34,319 nucleotides of DNA from Duganella sp. SG902. Its GTDB lineage: Bacteria > Pseudomonadota > Gammaproteobacteria > Burkholderiales > Burkholderiaceae_D. The position numbers and the translations under genes are program-made. The stretch lies in contig NZ_JABMJK010000027.1 in the NCBI RefSeq assembly GCF_013376005.1, positions 1-34,319 of the forward strand, in the 5' to 3' direction. Positions 28,567-34,319 of the stretch are shown here, one piece after another (positions within the stretch are counted from its first letter, which is position 1; every line of letters starts with the position of its first letter). Below the pieces are notes generated by a model. It had not been told where the DNA came from. It searched no databases and saw only the letters and a program-made list of their open reading frames with translations.

Positions 28567-29175
28567 ATGGCGCAGAAAAGAGAACATAACGTCGCTGGTG
28601 CGCGTACCGGCCCTAGCCTGAAAAGCCTGACCTACTCGGCCGACAAGAACCCGCTGCTGGCGCCCAATGCCATCGAAATCAAGAAACGCAAGGTGCAAAC
28701 CGGCGTGCGTGAGGAACCCACAGCAGACGGCGGCACGCGCGTGTCAGCTATCCATGAAATCATCGAGAAGGACGAAACCGAGTTCGTCAAGGTGTTTGCC
28801 GATGGCGTCAAGGCCGCGTTTGGCCTGAGCCGCACAGCATACCGCGTGTTCCAGCTGGTCCTGCAGAAGTACCAGGATGAACCGATGGTGGGCGGCTACG
28901 CCGATTCGGTGTACTTGGCCTGGTTCGATGGCGGCCTGTCCGGCGTTGATGTTGGCATGACAGACCGCACATTCCAGACCGGGCTGCGCGAGCTGCTAGG
29001 CAAGAACTTCCTGGCGCCCCGCCTGCCCAATGTGTTTTGGGTGAACCCTAGCCTGTTCTTCAAGGGCAACCGCGTGCTGTTCGTTCGTGAGTATGTGAAG
29101 AAGAACAGCGCGGACGCTAAACGCCGCGCCGAGCTGGAAGGGCAAGGGCAGGCGCGTATTGCAGGCATGGAGTAA
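28567..29175 (+). CDS. Plasmid replication initiator, RepL-like winged-helix protein
   Basis: This 202-residue protein starts behind AAGGAGTAAAAG. Residues about 75-175 form a winged-helix: FVKVFADGVKAAFGLSRTAY, then MTDRTFQTGLRELLGKNFL as the recognition helix, and PNVFWVNPSLFFKGNRVLFV as the wing. The closing NPxLFFKGNR segment is the signature of RepL-type initiators. It probably binds the adjacent repeats and controls plasmid copy number. It lies between the origin region and the packaging genes and ends 16 bp from the convergent gpQ stop. Confidence 0.78.
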   Translation: MAQKREHNVAGARTGPSLKSLTYSADKNPLLAPNAIEIKKRKVQTGVREEPTADGGTRVSAIHEIIEKDETEFVKVFADGVKAAFGLSRTAYRVFQLVLQKYQDEPMVGGYADSVYLAWFDGGLSGVDVGMTDRTFQTGLRELLGKNFLAPRLPNVFWVNPSLFFKGNRVLFVREYVKKNSADAKRRAELEGQGQARIAGME

Positions 29176-29191
29176 GGCGCCGCCCTGGTGC

Positions 29192-30235
29192 TTATTTGGA
29201 CGCGGCTGCGCCCGCGTCCAGGCTGTATTCGGTGAACCTCACCACCTCATCGCCCAGCCAGTCGTTCAGCTGCAGGAACCGGTCTTGCAACGGCTTAATC
29301 TCATTCCGACCAAACACACGGGCTGCGGTGGCCGGGTCACTGAACCCGCCCGTATTGCTCGGCACCACGCCCAGCAGCTGCGGCGGGATCCGGTGCGCGG
29401 CCAGCATGTCATCACGGCTCACATTCTTGATGTTGAAGAACTCGTCCTTCGCGGTCACTTCGGACACGGGCAGCAGCTGGATGCCGTCCTTTTTCCCATT
29501 CGGTGCATACATGAACAGGTTGCGGAAGTTGCCCGGTCCCTTGCTGTCCTTCAAGGCCTGGCGTAGCGCGTTGACGTCCGCTTCGTTGTGGGCCGGATCC
29601 GTCATGTAGAGGATGAAGCCGGCGTGGGATCCGTTCTCATAGTAGCGCCGGCGGAACAGGGTGGCCGATTCGTTCAACCAGGCAGAGTGCAGGGCGCCCA
29701 GGTATTCCGGCAGGCCATACACTTCCTGGTTGATGTCGGGCGTCATCAGGTGGAAGACCGCCCCGGTTTTGAATTCGTGTTCTTCGCCAGAGCCATCCAG
29801 GAAGAAGTATTGCCCTTCCTGCAGGCCGCGCCGCGTGTACTTGGCCATCGACGGCGCCAGCTGCAGCGGGTTCCCCAGGCGGCTGTCCCTGCGCTCCAGG
29901 TAGCTGTTACCGAACGCCACCTGGTCGAGCGCGAAACGGCCGAACGCTTCCCGCGACAGCAGCTTGTGCGGGATGAAGGTGGACGCCAACACATTGGCCT
30001 TGAAGTACAGGGCAGAGGCGTGGTGCGTGCCGGCGCGGAACGACTTGGCCAGGCCGCCGAAGTTGACCGGCGGTTCGTACCAGCGGCCGTTAGACAGGCA
30101 CTCCACATAGTTCAGCATCTCCGCGCGGTCCATGACGGGCGTAGGATCGCCAAAAGTGAAGGCTTCGATATTGGCGGCCGTGCTGGCCGCTGCAGGCGCT
30201 GCAGCAGCTGCGGCAGCGCGGTGTTTCTTGGTCAT
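29192..30235 (-). CDS. Q: Portal protein, gpQ-like
   Basis: This 347-residue protein equals P2 gpQ (344 residues), the dodecameric portal at one capsid vertex through which DNA enters and leaves. An Ala-rich start is followed by EAFTFGDPTPVMDRAEMLNY, GLPEYLGALHSAWLNESATL, and NSYLERRDSRLGNPLQL, all family-like. The C-terminal half has AHRIPPQLLGVVPSNTGGF. The start at 30235 overlaps the gpP stop (TGATG on the minus strand). Confidence 0.94.
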   Translation of the reverse strand: MTKKHRAAAAAAAPAAASTAANIEAFTFGDPTPVMDRAEMLNYVECLSNGRWYEPPVNFGGLAKSFRAGTHHASALYFKANVLASTFIPHKLLSREAFGRFALDQVAFGNSYLERRDSRLGNPLQLAPSMAKYTRRGLQEGQYFFLDGSGEEHEFKTGAVFHLMTPDINQEVYGLPEYLGALHSAWLNESATLFRRRYYENGSHAGFILYMTDPAHNEADVNALRQALKDSKGPGNFRNLFMYAPNGKKDGIQLLPVSEVTAKDEFFNIKNVSRDDMLAAHRIPPQLLGVVPSNTGGFSDPATAARVFGRNEIKPLQDRFLQLNDWLGDEVVRFTEYSLDAGAAASK

Positions 30236-31995
30236 GTGGAAAACTCCAGGATTGAGGTGTTGGTGGCCGTGCCGCCTTCCAGCGGTTCGTTGCCCATGGC
30301 GTGCAGACAAGCCCAGGCCAGGTCGGCGTGTCCGGTTTCCTGGCTGTAGCCTGCGGTGTATGTGACCTGGCGGCCGCTGGCCGTGACGGTCTTGCGGATC
30401 GCCAGGAAGGCGGCCGCCAGATCCGTCCAGCCGGCGTCAAACTCCAGGCGGCCGGCGCCGATGACGGACAGGCCTTTCAGTACCAGGCGGCCCTTGACTT
30501 CGGCCGAGTATTGAAGCGGCACCACGGCCGGATAGAACTGTTTGACCAGCTGGTGAACGCCGGCGCCGATGCCGGTTGTGTCAATGGCCATGTAGGTCAC
30601 GTTGTACTGCTGGCAAATTTCCTTAATGCTCTTGGCCTGCGCTTCAAAGTCCATCCCTCGCCACTGGTGCTTGGCCAGCACGCGGAATTTGCCACCAGGG
30701 ACCGCCGGCGGCGCCAGCACGATGCATCCGGCCGAGTCGCCGGACAAGGCCGGGTCATAGCCGACCCACACGGGCCGATGGCCGAAGGGACGCAGCGCCA
30801 GGAACTTGACGTCCTCCCACTCTTCCCAGGTATCGACCATGCAGCGCTGCAGGTCCGCAAACTTGAAGATGGACGCCGTGTCGTCAATGAACTGGCACAT
30901 CAGCAGATTGGCGTATTCCTCTGCGCTGTACTCCATGCTCAACTCGTCCAGGTCGAACAGGTTGCAGCCGGCGGCGTGCGCGTCTTCCACCGTCACGATC
31001 TGGCGCCACTGGCGGTCCTCGCACATGCGGCCTTGTGCCAGGGCGCTGTGCGACACGTCCAGGTGAATATGCTTGGACTTGTCGCGGCCACGGTTGAAGT
31101 GCGAGCCATCCCAGAACGGATAGGCGCTGTGACTCATGGCGGACGGCGTTGAGAAATACGTCTTGCGCCATTGCTTGTGCATGGCCATGCCGGACGCCAC
31201 CTTGTTCAGCTCCTTGAACTTCGGCACCCAGAAATATTCATCGAAGTAGAAATTGCCGTGGTAGGACTGCGCCGTGCGCGCATTCGTGCCCAGGAAGTAC
31301 AGGGTTGCGCCGTTCGGCAGCACCATGGGATCGCCGCGCAGTTCGACGCCGCAAACCTCTTTGGCAAACTGGATGATGTATTGCTTGAACACGTGCGCCT
31401 GGGCCTTGCTGGCCGACAGGAAGATCTGATTGCGGCCAGTCTCCAGCGCATCGAGCAGGGCCTCGCGGGCGAAGTACCAGGTAGCGCCGATCTGGCGCGA
31501 CTTGAGAATGTTGCGTGTGCGGCGGTCGCCCTGGCGGTACCACACCTTCTGGTAATCGAACAGCGAGTCAATAAAGGCTTCGCGGATCTTCTCGACCTGG
31601 TCTTCGGAGAATTCGTTTTGCTCGCCCTTCTTGCGCTTCGCGTCCTTACGCTGCAGGTTCGGGTTAAGGTCGCTTTCCTTCCCGGTCTGTTCGTACATTT
31701 GCACCTGCGCCGAGTGCTTCATTTGGCGCATCAGCAGGTCAATCTCTTTGAAGTCGCGGCCTTCCTTTTCCGGCTTGGAGATAAGCGCCACCAGGCGCGT
31801 TTCGATGCACGATTCGATGCGCTCCAGCGGCGTGGCCTTGTCCCACTCGTCGCGTTGCTTCCACGATTCCACCGTAGCGCGCTTGATGCCCAGGTGGCGC
31901 GCAATGGACGAAATGCGCCAGCCCTGCCAGTACAGGGCACGGGCGGCGCGGCGCGGGTCAAATTCGTCTTGTTCGGTGGCGGTGTTTTCGAGCAT
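30232..31995 (-). CDS. P: Terminase large subunit, gpP-like
   Basis: This 587-residue protein matches P2 gpP (590 residues), the packaging ATPase/nuclease. An N-terminal HTH (RISSIARHLGIKRATVESWK, about 27-46) is followed by the Walker A-like SRQIGATW (about 166-173) and Walker B YFDEYFW (about 250-256). The RuvC-like nuclease has Asp414 (GYDPALSGDSAG). The start chosen is ATG 31995, since upstream in-frame sequence is not gpP-like. No ribosome site precedes it, and it lies at the predicted start of its own late promoter. Confidence 0.94.
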   Translation of the reverse strand: MLENTATEQDEFDPRRAARALYWQGWRISSIARHLGIKRATVESWKQRDEWDKATPLERIESCIETRLVALISKPEKEGRDFKEIDLLMRQMKHSAQVQMYEQTGKESDLNPNLQRKDAKRKKGEQNEFSEDQVEKIREAFIDSLFDYQKVWYRQGDRRTRNILKSRQIGATWYFAREALLDALETGRNQIFLSASKAQAHVFKQYIIQFAKEVCGVELRGDPMVLPNGATLYFLGTNARTAQSYHGNFYFDEYFWVPKFKELNKVASGMAMHKQWRKTYFSTPSAMSHSAYPFWDGSHFNRGRDKSKHIHLDVSHSALAQGRMCEDRQWRQIVTVEDAHAAGCNLFDLDELSMEYSAEEYANLLMCQFIDDTASIFKFADLQRCMVDTWEEWEDVKFLALRPFGHRPVWVGYDPALSGDSAGCIVLAPPAVPGGKFRVLAKHQWRGMDFEAQAKSIKEICQQYNVTYMAIDTTGIGAGVHQLVKQFYPAVVPLQYSAEVKGRLVLKGLSVIGAGRLEFDAGWTDLAAAFLAIRKTVTASGRQVTYTAGYSQETGHADLAWACLHAMGNEPLEGGTATNTSILEFST

Positions 31996-32060
31996 GGACG
32001 AAGCGTAGGGCCACGCGCGCGTGAGGGCATCAAGGCGTCGGCGTGCCCGCTGCCGGTACA
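31996..32060 (-). promoter_or_regulatory. Late promoter of the gpP-gpQ unit
   Basis: Read leftward from the shared dyad at 32042-32060, the sequence GCCTTGATGCCCTCA, then CGCGCGCGTGGCCCTAC matches the gpV and gpF late promoters. The gpP ATG begins 47 bases after the box, while gpV's begins 48 after its own. The predicted start (dyad centre plus about 55) falls at about 31996. Confidence 0.7.
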
Positions 32061-32106
32061 GCGCGCGCACGTTGAGCGGGAGCGCGCGACAGGACAACAT
32101 GGCCAT
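32042..32106 (+). promoter_or_regulatory. Late promoter of the gpO (capsid/lysis) unit
   Basis: CGTGCCCGCTGCCGGTACA (32042-32060) is the third copy of the 19-bp dyad; only its first base and a few inner bases differ from the perfect one. The rightward downstream block is less conserved (GCGCGCGCACGTTGAGCG) but keeps a GGACAACAT near the expected -10. The predicted start is about 32106, 32 bases before gpO. Confidence 0.65.
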
Positions 32107-32137
32107 GGTCAACACCATTAACCCTGTTGGAGAAAAT

Positions 32138-33121
32138 ATGATCCGCAAACGTCACATCACGCTCACCCTGGCCGCCATCGGCCTGCTGGGCCTCACTGCC
32201 AGCGCGCACGCCGCCACCGGCGTACACATTCCGATGGCCGGCGCCGCCGATGCGGCCAGCCTGGGCCTGATGGGCCTGGGCGCTTTCGGCACCGTCGCCA
32301 CCACCGGCACCGACAACCACGCCGACAAGACCAAGATGTTCCGCATCGCCAAGGAAGGCGCCACCACGGACGGCCGCACCATCGAGCGCGCGTGGCTGGA
32401 AGAAATGGCCGCCAGCTATGACCCGGTCAACACCTACGGCGCCCGCATCAACCTGGAGCACATCAAGGGTTACACCCCTGACAGCCCGTTCAAGGCCTAC
32501 GGCGACGTGCTGGCCCTGGAAACCCGCGAGGAAGCGGACGGCAAGCTGGGCCTGTACGCCCAGATCAAACCCACCGCCGACCTGGTGGCAATGACCAAGG
32601 CGGGCCAGAAGGTCTACACCTCGTGCGAAATCAACCCGAAGTTTGCCGACACCGGCAAGGCCTACCTGGTCGGCCTGGCTGTCACCGACAGCCCGGCCAG
32701 CCTGGGCACCGAAATGCTGGCCTTCACGGCCAAGAACCCGGAAACCATGGCCAAGCGCAAGCAGGCGCCGGACAACCTGTTCAGCGTGGCCAGCGAAGAA
32801 CTGGTGCTGGACATGGAAGCGCCAGGCCTGGGCACCGTGCTGCTTTCTAAGGTCAAGGCGCTGCTGGGCAAGGCCGAGAAGGAAAGCGGCCAGGCTGACG
32901 CCCGCTTCGCGGACGTGAACGCCGCCGTGGTCGAGCTGGCCACCCACACCACCGAGTCGATCAAGCAGCTGACCGCCACCACCACCGAGCAGGCCAAGAC
33001 CATCAAGGAGCAGGGCGACAAGCTGGCCGAGCTGACCGCCAAGCTGTCGGCCACTTCGGACGGCACCCCAGCGCGCCGCGTGGCCACCGGCGGTAGCGGC
33101 CAGAACAAGACCGACTGCTAA
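32138..33121 (+). CDS. O: Capsid scaffold/protease, gpO-like, with signal-peptide-like N-terminus
   Basis: This 327-residue protein is the P2 gpO homologue, an internal scaffold and serine protease that matures the capsid. Catalytic residues match P2: Asp78 (TTDGR), His108 (LEHIKG) and Ser162 (YTSCEI). The scaffold C-terminus is helical (about 265-325). The start at 32138 has GGAG at ideal spacing. P2-like sequence begins only at Met67 (MFRIAKEGATTDGR). The first 66 residues are extra: a basic MIRKRH, a hydrophobic core ITLTLAAIGLLGLT, an ASAHA signal-peptidase-like site, then a second hydrophobic stretch (ASLGLMGLGAFGTVA). Confidence 0.9.
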   Translation: MIRKRHITLTLAAIGLLGLTASAHAATGVHIPMAGAADAASLGLMGLGAFGTVATTGTDNHADKTKMFRIAKEGATTDGRTIERAWLEEMAASYDPVNTYGARINLEHIKGYTPDSPFKAYGDVLALETREEADGKLGLYAQIKPTADLVAMTKAGQKVYTSCEINPKFADTGKAYLVGLAVTDSPASLGTEMLAFTAKNPETMAKRKQAPDNLFSVASEELVLDMEAPGLGTVLLSKVKALLGKAEKESGQADARFADVNAAVVELATHTTESIKQLTATTTEQAKTIKEQGDKLAELTAKLSATSDGTPARRVATGGSGQNKTDC

Positions 33122-33158
33122 CCCACAGCACCATCCCTCATTTACCGGAGAAAGCACT

Positions 33159-34178
33159 ATGCAGAACAAGACCCGCCTGGAATTCAACGAATACACCAAG
33201 GCCATCGCCCAGCTGAACAACGTGGACGACGCCAGCAAGAAATTCAGCGTTGCACCATCGGTGCAGCAAACCCTGGAAAAGCGCGTGCAGGAGTCCAGCG
33301 ACTTCCTGAGCAAGATCAACGTTGTGCCTGTCACCGAGCAGAAGGGCGAAAAGCTGGGCCTGGGCGTGGGCGGCACCATCGCCGGCACCAAGGACACCAC
33401 CCAAGGCCCGCGCGTGCCAAACGATCCTTCCAACCTGATCGGCAAGGACTACGAATGCACGCAAACCAACTTCGACACCGCCTTCCGCTACAACAAGCTG
33501 GATATGTGGGCGAAGTTCCCGAACTTCCAAACCCAGCTGCGTGACGTGATCGTCAAGCAGCAGGCGCTGGACCGCATCATGATCGGCTGGAACGGCGTGT
33601 CGCGCGCTGCCACTTCCGACCGCGTGGCCAACCCGCTGCTGCAGGACGTGAACAAGGGCTGGCTGCAGAAGTACCGCGAGGAAGCGCCGGAGCGCGTCCT
33701 GGACGAAGGCGCCCACCCTAACGAAGTGCGTGTTGGCGCCGCAGCTGGCGCAGACTACGAGAACCTGGACGCCCTGGTCTTCGACGCCACCAACCGCCTG
33801 ATCGACCCGGTACATGCGGAAAACACCGAGCTGGTGGTGATCTGCGGCCGCGCGCTGCTGGCGGACAAGTACTTCCCGATCATCAACAAGGACCAGGACG
33901 CCAGCGAGAAGATGGCGGCGGACGTGATCGTTAGCCAGAAGCGTATCGGTGGCCTGCCGGCGGTGCGTGTTCCATTCTTCCCGGCCAATGCGCTGTTCAT
34001 CACCACCCTGGCCAACCTGTCGATCTACTACCAGGAAGGCGGCCGCCGCCGTGCCGTGATCGACGAACCGCCAAGCGACCGCGTGGCCAACTACGAGTCC
34101 AGCAACGACGCCTATGTAGTGGAAGACTTCGGCGCCGGCGCCCTGGTTGAAAAAATCAAACTGACCTGGGCGGCTTGA
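33159..34178 (+). CDS. N: Major capsid protein, gpN-like
   Basis: This 339-residue protein equals P2 gpN (357 residues), an HK97-fold coat. The start (QNKTRLEFNEYTKAIAQLNN) and the following scaffold-proximal helix VAPSVQQTLEKRVQESSDFL are typical; gpO would remove an N-terminal piece here. MIGWNGVSRAATSD and LVVICGRALLADKYFPI near the middle, and PPSDRVANYESSNDAYVVED near the end, are P2-family signatures. A CCGGAGAAAG site precedes the ATG. Its stop overlaps the gpM start. Confidence 0.95.
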   Translation: MQNKTRLEFNEYTKAIAQLNNVDDASKKFSVAPSVQQTLEKRVQESSDFLSKINVVPVTEQKGEKLGLGVGGTIAGTKDTTQGPRVPNDPSNLIGKDYECTQTNFDTAFRYNKLDMWAKFPNFQTQLRDVIVKQQALDRIMIGWNGVSRAATSDRVANPLLQDVNKGWLQKYREEAPERVLDEGAHPNEVRVGAAAGADYENLDALVFDATNRLIDPVHAENTELVVICGRALLADKYFPIINKDQDASEKMAADVIVSQKRIGGLPAVRVPFFPANALFITTLANLSIYYQEGGRRRAVIDEPPSDRVANYESSNDAYVVEDFGAGALVEKIKLTWAA

Positions 34179-34319
34179 TGAAATCCCCGGCACAACGCCA
34201 TTTTGAGCGTGTGACGGCGGCAAAGGCGGCTGCGGCCGCCGCGCCGGAGGCCACCATGGCCGGCGCCAGCGCTTACGAGCTGATGCTGGTCAAGCTGGTG
34301 GCCGACCGGCGCCGCCTCA
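34178..34319 (+). CDS. M: Terminase small subunit gpM, true 5' end
   Basis: The ATG at 34178 overlaps the gpN stop (TGATG). The first residues are MKSPAQRHFERVTAAKAAAA, a basic then Ala-rich start typical of P2 gpM. The frame continues across the circular join into bases 1-637 for a total of about 227 residues. Bases 34225-34319 duplicate 1-95. Confidence 0.9.
   Translation, partial: MKSPAQRHFERVTAAKAAAAAAPEATMAGASAYELMLVKLVADRRRL

Noticed and set aside
1..34319. tRNA, rRNA, insertion sequence or integrase with attachment site
   Set aside because: I saw no tRNA-like sequence, transposase, tyrosine or serine recombinase motif, or element ends on either strand.

Overview
This window is one complete circular genome. 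Its last 95 bases (34225-34319) repeat its first 95 (1-95), so the unit is about 34,224 bp, and the gene cut by the window edges (gpM) closes in frame across the join. It is a P2-type contractile-tailed phage. Capsid, lysis, tail and baseplate genes follow P2 order, and protein lengths are close to P2's. No integrase, transposase, protelomerase or P2-type gpA replication gene is visible. In the places where these would sit there are plasmid functions: a RepL-like initiator, an iteron-like cluster, a ParA with a ribbon-helix-helix partner, and a BrnTA-type toxin-antitoxin. The sequence therefore describes a phage-plasmid, a temperate phage whose prophage is probably a circular plasmid. From memory, the closest described design is the P2-like, ParA-encoding Burkholderia phage KS14. 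High GC and this similarity suggest a betaproteobacterial (Burkholderiales) host, but that is inference.

Layout. (1) 29192-31995, minus strand: portal gpQ and terminase gpP. (2) 32138 through the join to 4326, plus strand: gpO, gpN, gpM, gpL, gpX, two holin-like proteins, endolysin, nested Rz/Rz1-like spanins, gpR and gpS. A beta-class DNA methyltransferase lies convergent to gpS. (3) 5256-11029: baseplate gpV, gpW, gpJ, gpI, then gpH-like fibre, a glycine-rich adhesin candidate, small proteins and a YiiX/NlpC-P60-like cysteine hydrolase. (4) 11214-17453: sheath, tube, gpE/E' frameshift pair, tape measure, gpU, gpD. (5) 17450-20339: accessory and maintenance genes, including BrnTA. (6) 20393-22077: immunity and control region (LexA/CI-type repressor, small RHH protein, Ogr activator). 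(7) 22181-25180: primase-helicase and a small cysteine protein. (8) 25225-26890: partition locus with TGATGTA repeats. (9) 26890-28566: 1.7 kb without a convincing gene, holding the iteron cluster and many hairpins. (10) 28567-29175: RepL-like initiator.

How it works together. The four late transcription units start beside three copies of a 19-bp dyad (near 5199, 11086 and 32051) that looks like the binding site of the encoded Ogr-type activator. Two copies lie between divergent genes and probably fire both ways. The CI-type repressor would hold the lytic genes off, while the initiator and partition locus keep the prophage as a plasmid and BrnTA penalises loss. The most unusual points are the shared bidirectional late promoters with start codons at the predicted transcription start, a signal-peptide-like extension on the capsid scaffold/protease, an extended BrnA antitoxin with a leaderless BrnT, a repressor with Thr at the catalytic Ser position, and the hairpin-rich origin region.
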